DNA of 64,000 nt from Leishmania martiniquensis (Eukaryota; Euglenozoa; Kinetoplastea; Trypanosomatida; Trypanosomatidae). The notes beneath the pieces are model-generated. The model had not been told where the DNA came from and made no database searches. It saw only the letters and a list, made by a program, of their open reading frames with translations. Both the position numbers and the translations under genes were made by a program. This document shows, piece after piece, positions 51,101 to 60,102 of the stretch (positions are counted from its first letter, which is position 1; the number at the start of each line of letters is the position of its first letter). Where the stretch lies: the NCBI RefSeq assembly GCF_017916325.1, contig NC_090168.1:1011143-1075142 (forward strand). Direction: 5' to 3'.

Positions 51101-52307
51101 CCGTGTCACCGGAGACGGTGCCGCGGCTTCTGTGGCGGCCACTAGCGGTTGGTGCGAGCTTTCTGGCTCGCACAACCTCCCTCCGTTTCTTTTCCAAGCG
51201 CCTCCGCCGCCTCTTTGGAGTAAAGCGCTGCCGCCAGCCGCGCGAGGAGCGGCGCCGAGTCGCCAAAGCCCCTTCGCTCCCGTTCCGATTCGGTTGCCGG
51301 TAACAGCGTTCAAGGGCAGCATCTTCGGTGACTCCGCGCGTGCGGAGTGGCGCTACGACAAGGCGTGGTTTGGGGACTGCTATCTCATGTGTTTCGTGCC
51401 ACCGATGGAGGCAGTTGAGCTGCTGCGCTGGTATGTGTGCGATGCGCTGCCGGCGACGCCCCTCACGGAACTTCATATTGAAGTGATCTTTGACGAGACG
51501 GACGCGACGGAGGAGCGGGCGGAGGTGCACCGCGGTCTGCGCCTGGGGCTTTATTCCCCTACGCGTGGCCCTTTGCAAGCAACCATATGGGAGAGGACTG
51601 CGGCGGCGGTGGAGGGCGTGAGTGACCTCGCCGTTCGTGTGCTGCGAGAGAGGGAGAGCGAGAATGTGGACGAGACTGGCGCGACAGGAGCTGCCTCGGG
51701 GTGGGAGCGGGTGACCTATCAGCTTCGGAACACTTCATCGGAACCGCTCCACTTGACATCTCTCTCTGTGGCAAACGGTGATCCTCGCCGAACGCTCGAC
51801 TGCGGCGTGGGTGCTATCGCTATCGTTCACCGGCGTGCCGAGACGCCCACCGCGGCCACTGGCGCGGATGCACATTCGGCCTCAACAAAGCGACACGCTG
51901 TGCTGCGCCTTCACGGGCCTCATTCGTGGGAGTCCCACCACACTTTGCGCACCCAGAAGGCCTCCGAACAGGTGCTTTCTCTCGAAGGAGCAGACGACGT
52001 CTTTGCGCGCCTTCGCGCCCAGCACGGACACCACGCGTCCATTGTTGTGTTCGCCAGCGTCGTCAGCGCACCGGCGGGGCTCGCAGCGCATGGCTGCAGC
52101 AGCGCAGAGGAGGATAAGCAGGATGCGGTCGCGGTGCCATCATGCGCACGACGCTGCGAGGACTGCCACACGATGTATGTGGGCCGTTACCCTATCCATC
52201 CAAATGCGGGCGCGACGTACGAGGGCTGCGTGCTCATTGCTGTGTCACTGCCGCCAGGCGTTGCGATCGCACAAGTGCAGTACTACATTGCCCAGAACGG
52301 CTGCTGA
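48105..52307 (+). CDS. DeSI/PPPDE peptidase - PUB - GH85 endo-beta-N-acetylglucosaminidase fusion
   Basis: This 1400-residue protein has three recognisable modules. Residues about 8-150 are a PPPDE/DeSI peptidase domain, a papain-like fold that removes ubiquitin or SUMO. Catalytic His38 lies in GIWHTS and Cys110 in DNNCNSFSD. Residues about 240-330 match a PUB domain, the p97/VCP-binding module also found in peptide:N-glycanase. Residues about 330-570 are a beta-rich region I cannot name. From about 570 it follows the cytosolic endo-beta-N-acetylglucosaminidase of GH85, with LVCHDMAGGY, VDYFVYFSH and GVPVLGT. The catalytic pair is Asn775 and Glu777 in GYLINIE. The C-terminal 500 residues are the beta-rich modules usual after the GH85 barrel. 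GH85 enzymes cut the chitobiose core of N-glycans, leaving one GlcNAc on the protein. No signal peptide is present, so it should be cytosolic. The start is the first ATG of the frame. Confidence 0.95.
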   Translation: MSSSALSAVALYRYDLTHGMGRSLGAMLTGQVIEGIWHTSIVVYGKEFYFDGGVGIVGDPHPGHTRFGRPDRTEVLGQTTKREEEFLAWTEQQRHAGFGPNDYRILDNNCNSFSDAASMYLLGRHISEDVLSMIPTLLSTPFGQILRPMLERAISRDAGVGDTGVAAPFNSSLPAPPPPASAGNGDVCAGLLSTRSSVTEAEEEDLMVAKAMLESNETIADGHRSPAEAFEQTISGLTLLRTAMMDICEHPSNAKYRALSTQSTTYQTKLKPLEAYGVTEILRVAGFRRRPHSSGTGGEQWFLSDSDGSEAVLRRVAEILELTIANIQTAADVADKKRRKELEIDSLEPSPRLPRPPAPACDAASASKDSGHAHRSSAIRFCSPPFPEGWSPLSVGRESGAPLFSIRCPSASGADAPWCFGKCRLTENQKHLQAYYCSGSGKEVEVYGDYEVLCVRRGEEKTLTWVPAPLASTAQTQHSAQFIFWGYGRFGVARAEQGGGLHPGVMEPSGRCVVPYGGRAVVVTNEAEVLCETATLPPAVTQELQNRQHGSYLAELLRAASGQPIDSFHELLNTWKRPVLYMKPRTLRPRTVLGQAPTEWGGAGDANRWSADHTAGGGSSSAGTQSAPPSSLPLKSRLLVCHDMAGGYTRADRRLFLCEGGPVSATASAGAVEGSCKAAARSRLQAVEDAYTVSYWSRVDYFVYFSHRRITVPPREWIDSGHSHGVPVLGTVITEGIGPLSELALLLTDPKHMAAIIARLVEVCDVYGFDGYLINIETSLPETLAKRLAVFCTQLRKQLNRSSSAARGASPATLATERAVIWYDAVTIEGPMRYQNALTPQNKPFFDASDGIFINYFWKPENLPLTAREGGDRGADIYVGVDVFGRRMFGGGGYHTHVAVAEVTHARLSVALFAPAWTMECESEGKRDGFQQAESRLWFPFQEELFYHALLISSPAAATEGAAQQPKTNEVEVARHEPSLCVWTSFQSGVGYDFYVNGRRVTGDGAAASVAATSGWCELSGSHNLPPFLFQAPPPPLWSKALPPAARGAAPSRQSPFAPVPIRLPVTAFKGSIFGDSARAEWRYDKAWFGDCYLMCFVPPMEAVELLRWYVCDALPATPLTELHIEVIFDETDATEERAEVHRGLRLGLYSPTRGPLQATIWERTAAAVEGVSDLAVRVLRERESENVDETGATGAASGWERVTYQLRNTSSEPLHLTSLSVANGDPRRTLDCGVGAIAIVHRRAETPTAATGADAHSASTKRHAVLRLHGPHSWESHHTLRTQKASEQVLSLEGADDVFARLRAQHGHHASIVVFASVVSAPAGLAAHGCSSAEEDKQDAVAVPSCARRCEDCHTMYVGRYPIHPNAGATYEGCVLIAVSLPPGVAIAQVQYYIAQNGC

Positions 52308-54172
52308 AAGGGGCAGTTGCGCGCAGGGGCAACGCGGCTCGTTATACCGAGGCCGTGTGGGCTTCTATCGCCTACACCAGCGATCACGTGCGCGCCGAGT
52401 CGAATTCCTGAGCTTGTGCCGTCCCTCAGCAGAACACTCTTGCCCATCGCGGCATGCGCCATTGATGGTCCAGCGTGCTTCACCCTCGCTTTTTCGATGT
52501 GTGCATGTGCGCAGGCGCTTACCAGCACGCAAGCACACCTTCGGGGGACGCTCACTTATTTGCTGTCTTTATATGCTCTTACTTCAGCTGTGGTGCTTCC
52601 TCGCTCTCTCGTTTTTGGCCTCTGAGGTCTTTGCGTCTGCATTCCGGAGTCCCCACTCCCCTCTCTCTCCCATTGTCCTGACCCTCGCCAGGCTTGATCA
52701 GGCGAAAGCGCCCGGGCACGCAGGTGGCACAGCTGCTGAGAGCAGCTTCTTCCATGCTCGGTGTCAGGGCGGAGGTGAAACACCCTAATAAGGCGGTGTG
52801 GAGGGGGCGCGAGGGAAAAAGGAGATGGGGAAGGCGGTAGGCTCCTCTCCTATGGGTAGACGCCTCTCAGCTGCCTGCAGCTTTTTGTTGCTGTTGTCGT
52901 GGTCGTGGTGGGCATTCCGCCTGTCATAGCCGCTGCATCTGTGCGTTTCTTTTCTTTTTCGTTTCTTTGATGAATGATGTGCTACTTCCCCCCTCTCCCT
53001 CTCCCTCACCTCCTGCCATGCGCATGCCGTACTGCATGAGCCGCCAACGTGGACGCTTTCCATGGCCGCAAACGACCGTTCGGCCTTTTTACATTGTTGG
53101 ATATTCTTTTCCTTTTATCTGGAATCTTCAACCCATCACCATATACTCAAAAGACATTCCTCGGGCGCACGCGTCGGTGGGCGAAGACGGCAGGCGCATA
53201 CACACACGCTCGCTGATATGCCTGTGCGACACGCATCAGCACATCCTTATTTGTTGGACAAATCCCTTCATACGCGCCGCGGCACGCCGCCACACGAGCA
53301 GAGGTTTACCGTGCGACAGCACATATCGCAGAGAAATCGCAAAGAGGGCGAACACACACACACACATACACGAGAAAAAGGGACCGCATACGCTTATTCC
53401 CCTCGCCCCTCACCAGGAGTGGCAGAACGGCGTCAGAGCAGCCGCAAGGCCCACAGAGGGACACTGAAGAAAGCCCCCTGCCTTTTTTTGTTGCTCTGAA
53501 ACCCAGGCAAACACACCCGCACACTCACCGACAGACATCGCTGCTCTCGTCCTCACCCTCCCCCCTGCTCTCCATAGTGCAGGGATAAAACATCGATAGC
53601 CGCTGTCTTCGTAGACTCTGTCCGGGGATGGCCCGTTCTCTTTGTGGCCTTTCGTCCCTCCCTTTCTCACGCCCTCTTCCCTTTTTTCCCTTTTAGACTG
53701 CAGATCGGCCGTTTACCGGTCCGCTTCTTCGCTTTGCGGGAGCGCGTCTCCCGGATCTCCCTCAGCCGGTGCGCACCCACGCACGTCCGCCCAGCTGACT
53801 TTCGAAGATCTTTTAGGGGTGCTCATTGCGATTGATTTTTTCTTTTTCTTTTTCTTTGGTGTGCTGTATACACTCCTAATCAACTCGTCAGCAGCTCTCG
53901 ACCACGGACAGCCCCAAAAGGAAGAGATACAGGCACACTACAGGATAGAAGAGTGCGACAGCTCCACCACACGCCTCTTCGTCCGCTGCGCCTCATAGAG
54001 TCTCCTCTTACTATCCCCTTTCAACACCTCGGTTGCGCAACAAGGGGGTGGAGTAGCGCTTCCATCTTGCCCGAGGGAACCCCGCGGCTTCTGCAGCACA
54101 CCTTTTGTTTTCTTTGCTTCCTGAGAGCCCGAGCAGTAGCCGTGCAGCCTTTCGCCAACAGAGACCACACCA
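52308..54172. other. intergenic region
   Basis: About 1.9 kb without a supported gene. It includes a (CA)n tract at 53353-53370 and T/C tracts near 53675-53695 and 53836-53860, each followed by AGs that could serve as alternative splice acceptors for the next gene. The 118-codon frame ending at 53998 starts with TTG and translates a T-run into polyphenylalanine. Confidence 0.6.
54102..54125 (+). promoter_or_regulatory. candidate spliced-leader acceptor, gene at 54173
   Basis: The T/C-rich tract 54102-54122 is followed by AG at 54124-54125, 47 nt before the ATG, with no intervening ATG. Confidence 0.6.
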
Positions 54173-55165
54173 ATGAGTACCCTTCTCGGCTTCCGCGAAG
54201 GGTCGCCGACAGCAGACGCCCCAGTCCAAGATGACACTTCCTTCGACGATTCGGCCTCCCAAGCCTCCTACACGACCAGCAACTCCCGCAGCTCCAGCGG
54301 CAGCATCTACAGCAACTTCACCTCGGCCACAGAAAACGAGGCGTATCAAAACATCAAACTTGAGTTGGACGTCGCCCAGGAGAACCTCGCAGAACTTCAC
54401 CAACGGTACGAAGACCTCCAGCGCACCTCAAACTACACGAAAGGGAAACTGGAGACCGAGCTCCATCTCCTCCGCATAGAGCTACAGCGATACTGTGACA
54501 CAGATTTGACAAGCACACATCAGGAAAACACACACGCTCCGCAGAACGAGTCCCAGACAGAAAGCGCCGAGCAGGCGAGCAAGCAGGCTGACGAGCACGC
54601 CGCGCACGCCGCCGCGCTGGAGGCTGCAAAGGCCGCTGCGGAGGCGAAGGTGCAGGAGCTGGAGGCCGCTGCGGCGATGAGCGCCGAGCAGGCGAGCAAG
54701 CAGGCTGCCGAGCACGCCGCGCACGCCGCCGCGCTGGAGGCTGCAAAGGCCGCTGCGGAGGCGAAGGTGCAGGAGCTAGAGGAGGAGGTGAAGTCTGTGA
54801 TGAAGGTGGTTACTAAGGACAAGTTCGAGTGGGATGTTGTGGAGTTTGATGAAAATAAGCTGCAGCGAATCAATGCGGATCGGTTTATGCTGGCAAAGAG
54901 AGTGGAGGACAGTGTGAGGGTGTTGTTAAAGGATCATAGGGCCTTGATTGATCGACTTTCGGATGAGGTGGTACAGCTGCATTCGCAAGTGGCAGCGGTG
55001 GAAGCAGAGAAGTCGGAGTTGCTGCGGAAGGGAAGAATTGAGGAGGAGGTGCGCCGGCGCGCTGTGGCGACCGAGCGGAGCGGGCTGCTTAGCGGAGAGG
55101 GCAGCGGCGGCGCGCGGAGAAGAGGGGAGGGGCGAAGTTGGTGGCAATGGTGTGCGGTGATGTGA
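54173..55165 (+). CDS. coiled-coil protein with 39-residue repeat and C-terminal CaaX box
   Basis: The protein is 330 residues. Residues 1-60 are Ser/Thr/Asp-rich and disordered. Residues about 60-115 form a coiled coil (LELDVAQENLAELHQRYEDL). Residues 131-205 consist of two copies of an Ala/Glu/Lys-rich unit of 39 residues, helical and coiled-coil-like. Residues about 215-300 are a further helical part that uses noticeably more A/T-rich codons than the repeat. The tail is Gly/Arg-rich, then aromatic, and ends WWQWCAVM. The last four residues, Cys327-Ala-Val-Met, are a CaaX prenylation box of the type preferred by farnesyltransferase, with basic residues just upstream. This predicts a peripheral protein held on a membrane by its C-terminus. 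I recognise no family. I see no catalytic motif. Confidence 0.9.
   Translation: MSTLLGFREGSPTADAPVQDDTSFDDSASQASYTTSNSRSSSGSIYSNFTSATENEAYQNIKLELDVAQENLAELHQRYEDLQRTSNYTKGKLETELHLLRIELQRYCDTDLTSTHQENTHAPQNESQTESAEQASKQADEHAAHAAALEAAKAAAEAKVQELEAAAAMSAEQASKQAAEHAAHAAALEAAKAAAEAKVQELEEEVKSVMKVVTKDKFEWDVVEFDENKLQRINADRFMLAKRVEDSVRVLLKDHRALIDRLSDEVVQLHSQVAAVEAEKSELLRKGRIEEEVRRRAVATERSGLLSGEGSGGARRRGEGRSWWQWCAVM
54563..54780 (+). repeat. 117-bp tandem repeat inside the CaaX coiled-coil gene
   Basis: Copy 1 (54563-54679) and the shorter copy 2 (54680 to about 54780) are nearly identical at the DNA level. I see one A/C difference in the Asp/Ala codon and one G/A difference near the end. The repeat stays in frame and encodes the 39-residue unit once fully and once in large part. 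Confidence 0.85.
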
Positions 55166-56697
55166 AGGGGGGGTTGTTTTATGGTGGTTGGCCGTCTTTG
55201 GCTTTGCTTAGAGAACGGAGAAGGTGCCCCATCATTGCTGCTTTAGTTTTTTTTTGCTGTTGTGGTAGCGTGGGGCACCCTATTAGTGTTCGTGGCTCGA
55301 GCAACTGCCTGTTTTCACGAAGGGCCGCTCATGGCAATAATGTTTTCTTTTGCACCTTTTTTTTCTTCTTGTGCGGTGTGATCTCAGAATGGTGGCGCCA
55401 TGACTTCGGCCTTCCGTGCTTCCTTGTGGTGCCTCTGTCTCGAGCCGTGGTGGCGTTGTGTGAGGTAGCTGTGAACGTTAGTACATGCTGCTTCATGGCT
55501 GTATTCGGGCGGTGCACTGCGCACTTTGGTGCGATGGTTGCGCGACACAGGCGCGGCATGGCTCTGCACGTCTATGCGAGACTGTGCTGTCCTACTTTGG
55601 CCTCGGAGTAATACACACCCATATGTATATATATATATGTGTTTGTGTGTGGATGGGCTCGCGTACCACCAAGCATGAGGCTCTCTCGGTGTGTGGGTGG
55701 GTGGCAATGGTAGAGAATACGAACGACCGTTTTTTTTCGTGAGCTGTTTTTCAAGTTTAAGCCCTCTGTCTATAGTGCCAGCAAGCGCGTGCGGGAGGAA
55801 CCGTGCGCGTGCGTGTTCGTCGTTTCGATGGCTTCCCTTCTCGGGTGTGTGCTGCGCGCACGCTCCTCTCCCTCCTCTCCATTATTCCTCTCGTGCTCTC
55901 TTTTATGTGTGCTTCAGTGTGCCGATGTGGGCCCGCCATTACTTCACTTCTTTCTCGGCCTCTCGCCTGCTCAGGTGCGGATGAGCGTCGTACGCACACG
56001 CAATCACAGAGAGGCACAACGAAAGCTGCCTACGGTGGCTTACTAGAAAAAAGGGGGTGGGGTGGGAGACTACCAAAGAGCGTACGGGTGCACACACACA
56101 CACGCACAAGAAGCAAAGCCAGCAGACAGCAGCAGTTAACGATGTCCTTACCTCACCTTTCCGCCCCTTCCTGTTTTCTTCTTCGAACACTGTGTGCTTT
56201 CAGGGCACCTGTATTAGTGATGGAACCTCCAATGGCATCAGGTGTTTTTCTGTAGTGTGGCACACAGATTCCATGGGGGTGAGATAAAGAACGTTAATCA
56301 TGACCAATGACAACAGATTAGCAGCCCGCTTGCAGCTGCACACGTGCATGATACTTGCCATGCTTCATTTCCAACGACGTAGAGTGACTTGGCTCGGCTT
56401 TCCTGTGCTGCTGCAGCGCTTGTGCCTGATAAGCGTCAATTTTATGATGTCTTCTGTTGCGTCTTCCTCCTCTCTATCGTCCCCCTTCCCTTTGCGTATC
56501 GTTTGCCTTGAACTGCTTTCGTTGAATTAGCTACTTCGAGTCGGCGTGCGCACGCTCTCGCCTCTCACAGCACACTGCCAAGTGCGCCGGTGCCGTATTG
56601 GCCAGTCCGCAGGGGTGCGGTGGCCGCAAAGCTGAATGTGAAGAAAAAAACAAGCGCCGCCACCGTCTTCAGGGCCATTTCTGTGGGGCGGCCCATC
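55166..56697. other. intergenic region
   Basis: About 1.5 kb without a supported gene. A TA/TG microsatellite lies at 55621-55650 and a (CA)n tract near 56090-56108. The open frame 55138-55611 overlaps the end of the CaaX gene in another phase and starts with an alternative codon. Confidence 0.6.
56461..56530 (+). promoter_or_regulatory. candidate spliced-leader acceptor, gene at 56698
   Basis: A long C/T-rich tract, 56461-56522, is followed by AG at 56529-56530. If used, the leader carries a minimal start-stop ATG-TGA at 56636-56641 before the main ATG. A later AG at 56672-56673 would exclude it. Confidence 0.5.
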
Positions 56698-59600
56698 ATG
56701 TCGCTTCTGGAGACGTTTCTCCGCGGCGGTACTCCGTGCGCGACACTGTCAGAGCTGACGGAGGTTCTGAGCAGCGCACGGCCACCCTACGCCCACTGGA
56801 GGTGTGTCGCGTACTACCCACGCCGCTGGCACCACGATGCCGTTGATAACAGAATCACCGCCCCCGTCTTCTTTCTCTTGTTTGGACACCAGGAGGGGCG
56901 CGAGGGCAGCGACTCGGATCGTGCGAATACCCATAAGGGCGAGAATGCTGCCGTGCCCGAGGCGACGTGGCATCTTCTCTACCACACCGTCCTACCTGAG
57001 GGGGCGATTCCCCTGGAAACCTTCACCCACCACCGCAAGGCAGCGCTAGAGGCTGAGGGTCGCAGTGATGCTCAAGGCGCAGGCGGGGAAGGGGCTCTTG
57101 TCAGTAGCGGTGGAGGCGGTGTCGGCGCCTTGCGCGTTCTTTTGCGCGCCGTTCCCGCTTCCCTGATGCCTAGCGGGTCGCTCGAGTGGTACAGCGTAGC
57201 GGATGGCATTGCCTACGAGCGGATGGGCCTCTTGACATCTTCCCTATTCCTTACGAAACTTGCGCCTGCTGTTGGTGAGGTACTCAGCAAGCATTGGCGG
57301 CCAGTAACGTGCAGTCTCCCGGAGGCAGGCACGGGCGAGCCCCCTCGTGTAGTGCCTAGATCACCACAAAGTGTAGGACATTACGTGCTGGACGGTGCGG
57401 CAAGGGAGGTGGTAGACTTCATTTGTGGCGATGCCGGATCGTCGGCGGCGTTGGCCGCACGTAGGCGAGGCAGCGGCGAGGACGTGTCTGTTATCGGCCG
57501 TGTCTCCTCATCTTCGCTGCTTCCCTCTTCAGCCTCCAAGATGCACTTTATCACGGTCACCGTCCACGAGGCTGTTCAGTGGATGTGCGCGCAGAGAGGC
57601 CTGGCAGCACTGGTCGCTGATGCCTCCGCGCCATCTATCACAGAGGCTGGCTGGCGCAGCCTCTACCCTCTCATGACAGTGTTGCAGCCATGCATGTACA
57701 CCTCTTTTTTCGAAGAGGCTGGCCATGTCGGCCAATCAAAAGATGCGCCTCTCGGTGCTGATGTGGAGTCGCTTACAGGCCTCGCACGGCTTCGCGCAGA
57801 GCGAGATGCCGGCATCGCGCAATGGAAGAAGCAGATAGGCGATTACACCAGTTTCACCGTGCCAGAAGAGTACAGCACCGTCACTGCTGACGTTGCATCT
57901 GCTGTTCCTTCCGCTGAGGGTGCTGGCACCGCGGCAAGCTTGGCACCTTCGGCCGTAACGCCTGTCACCGCCGCTACGGCGACGTCAGCGGAGAGATCGT
58001 ATCAGCACGTGCTCCTGCTGCAGCGGCCTATTGTTACCAAAAAGTCAATTGATGTCAACAACCGCGATGCTGGGCCCCTCTCTCCACAGCCGGTGGGCGC
58101 CGAGCTGCACCTCATGCAAGATCGCGGTGACGTCGGCTACGCTCTGGAGCAGCTGGCCGACCGTGCCAACATGCAATTCGTCTATGAGGACACCATGCAT
58201 GACGACGGAGAGGTGCTGGTGCAGCTAACGCCGGTGGAAGGCGTCCCATTCTGTGACCTCGAAGAGTACTTCAGCACCGCGCCTGCCACGTCAGCGGCAC
58301 TCCACGCAGGGGCTGCGGCGCAGTACTCCGGCTCCTGCTGCCCTGCGGTATTGCCGCGCGTTGTGTACCGCCGGCCGACCGGCAAAGCGCAGAAGGCGAA
58401 CCCTATTGCACACGCAGTGGCTGAGGTGGAGGTGGCTTCACCGACGCCGGCGATGGTGAAAGCCGCCGCCGCCGCCCTTGTGTATGTATCGTCTCAGCTA
58501 GTCGAGGTAGGGGGGCCGGCGACATCGTTGTCCGCTGCCTCTTGCACCGCGGGCAGCTCGCCAGAGCCGGGATACACACTTAACGTGCCCTCTGTTGACT
58601 TCAGCGCTGTTTCGAGGAAGAAGTGCGGCTGGTGCGGCCGCCGGCGCGAAGTTCTTCTGCGCTGTGGCGTGTGCAAGGCCGTTTCGTACTGCTGCAAGCG
58701 TCACCAGGCATTGGACTGGAAGGAGGGCACCCACAAGCTGGAGTGTAAGCTGTGGCGTCGCGCGCGCGAGCTGCAGGAGCGCACTGTCGCGCCGTGGATG
58801 ATGCAGTCGCCAAAAACGTGGACGGTCATAGCGGCTGACGGGAAACTGAGCTCCTTCCCCAAGAATCAGGGCTGGTCTTGCGCTGCCACACTGGCGACGT
58901 TTTTGAGTGATATCGACGAGGCCGCCCGAGGTGCTCGGCTGAAGTCGCCATCGACAGACAACGCGGCCCAGTACATTCATGTTGTCGGGCTGGACACTGA
59001 GTGCGTGAGTGACTTCGTGCGATCTCTCGCAGAGGACTGCCATGTGCGGGAGGTATTGGCATCCCTCACCTCCGGTGCGGCCGGCGGTGTGCGGCAGTAC
59101 CGCGTGCTGGCCTGCTCAGACACCTTCACGGATACCCAGAAGAATAGTGTGTGGGCTATCCGTCGTACCAACACGGGCTCGATGTGGCTGACGCCTGCTA
59201 CAGGAGTCCTGGGCGACGCATGGCACTGCAAGGGTAGCAATGAAGCAGCGACGCAACCCACATCTGTCATGGTCCTGATTCGTCTGTCCGGCGTCAAGTA
59301 CCACAACGTGGAGAGGCACCTCGACGTGAGCAGGGAGGGGTGCCCACGTGCTGTGCTGTCCTTCGGGCCCGCTAGCGGCGAGGGTTGCTCATACCTAACG
59401 GCCGCACTTGAGGTGTTTGCCGAGCACGACGTTGGTGTTGTGCCAGTGCGACTCGTGGACAGCTCGTACGTCGGCGCTACCCGTACGCGCAGCGCGATCG
59501 CCGCGCGTGTTGCCAGCAGCGATCGGTGCACGGCCGCTACCAAAAGCCGCGTCGCTGTGCTGGTGAACAAAGCAAAGGAGGCTGAAGCGGCCGGGGTGCT

Positions 59601-59832
59601 AGGCGGCACCGACGGCTCGCTGGATACTTCAAGCAGCCCCTTCTCGATCCGTTTCAATACGGAGGGTGCGGTGAGCCTGGGAGAATTGGAGGAGTCGGTC
59701 GCCGGTGCCGGATGCACGCCTGCAGGTCCGCCTTCAGCTCCTGCCATGACACCATGCCTAAACTGCTTCCTGTGGGATGTCTCACCCGCTGACTTCCGCT
59801 GCGCGCCAGTGATGGCGCACGCAATCGACTGA
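56698..59832 (+). CDS. MYND zinc-finger protein
   Basis: The protein is 1044 residues from the ATG at 56698; the frame opens at 56590 with GTG. The clear element is a MYND zinc finger at residues 643-683. It opens CGWCGRR (Cys643, Cys646), continues CGVCKAVSYCCKRHQALDW, and ends with His and a final Cys683. All expected ligands are in place. MYND fingers usually bind short proline-containing peptides. The flanking regions look globular. The part before it mixes strands and helices with Ala/Ser/Thr-rich inserts (residues about 410-450). The part after it (about 700-1000) contains alternating strands and helices such as YIHVVGLDTECVSDFV. No SET-domain motifs are visible, so this is not evidently a SMYD methyltransferase. 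Some C-terminal resemblance to Mss51-type MYND proteins is possible but unproven. I see no targeting signal. Confidence 0.92.
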   Translation: MSLLETFLRGGTPCATLSELTEVLSSARPPYAHWRCVAYYPRRWHHDAVDNRITAPVFFLLFGHQEGREGSDSDRANTHKGENAAVPEATWHLLYHTVLPEGAIPLETFTHHRKAALEAEGRSDAQGAGGEGALVSSGGGGVGALRVLLRAVPASLMPSGSLEWYSVADGIAYERMGLLTSSLFLTKLAPAVGEVLSKHWRPVTCSLPEAGTGEPPRVVPRSPQSVGHYVLDGAAREVVDFICGDAGSSAALAARRRGSGEDVSVIGRVSSSSLLPSSASKMHFITVTVHEAVQWMCAQRGLAALVADASAPSITEAGWRSLYPLMTVLQPCMYTSFFEEAGHVGQSKDAPLGADVESLTGLARLRAERDAGIAQWKKQIGDYTSFTVPEEYSTVTADVASAVPSAEGAGTAASLAPSAVTPVTAATATSAERSYQHVLLLQRPIVTKKSIDVNNRDAGPLSPQPVGAELHLMQDRGDVGYALEQLADRANMQFVYEDTMHDDGEVLVQLTPVEGVPFCDLEEYFSTAPATSAALHAGAAAQYSGSCCPAVLPRVVYRRPTGKAQKANPIAHAVAEVEVASPTPAMVKAAAAALVYVSSQLVEVGGPATSLSAASCTAGSSPEPGYTLNVPSVDFSAVSRKKCGWCGRRREVLLRCGVCKAVSYCCKRHQALDWKEGTHKLECKLWRRARELQERTVAPWMMQSPKTWTVIAADGKLSSFPKNQGWSCAATLATFLSDIDEAARGARLKSPSTDNAAQYIHVVGLDTECVSDFVRSLAEDCHVREVLASLTSGAAGGVRQYRVLACSDTFTDTQKNSVWAIRRTNTGSMWLTPATGVLGDAWHCKGSNEAATQPTSVMVLIRLSGVKYHNVERHLDVSREGCPRAVLSFGPASGEGCSYLTAALEVFAEHDVGVVPVRLVDSSYVGATRTRSAIAARVASSDRCTAATKSRVAVLVNKAKEAEAAGVLGGTDGSLDTSSSPFSIRFNTEGAVSLGELEESVAGAGCTPAGPPSAPAMTPCLNCFLWDVSPADFRCAPVMAHAID

Positions 59833-60076
59833 CACCTGACGTAGATCTTTTTTTTTCTCAACCATTTTCTGTAGAGTGCCATGCGTTGTTACAGCGGCGG
59901 CGGCTGTGCTTGCGTGCTTTGGGAGACACGCGCATTTCGTGCTGTTGCGGCGACGGGTCCAGGCGGGTGAGAACCGCGAAATCGAGCCCCTCGGTGAAAC
60001 CTCTTGACTCGAGCACAGCGTGCAGTCGCCCGCCAATCTCCCTTTGCCCATCGATCCTTCGGCGACTTCCATTCTG

Positions 60077-60102
60077 TCCCCCTCCCCCTCCCCCTCCCCC
60101 TC
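60077..60102. repeat. four TCCCCC repeats, potential G-quadruplex on the minus strand
   Basis: Four exact copies of TCCCCC (60077-60100) are followed by TC. The minus strand therefore has four G5 runs with single-base loops. Confidence 0.85.

Noticed and set aside
53642..53998. 118-codon frame upstream of the CaaX gene
   Set aside because: It starts with TTG and translates a T-run into polyphenylalanine; this is leader sequence.
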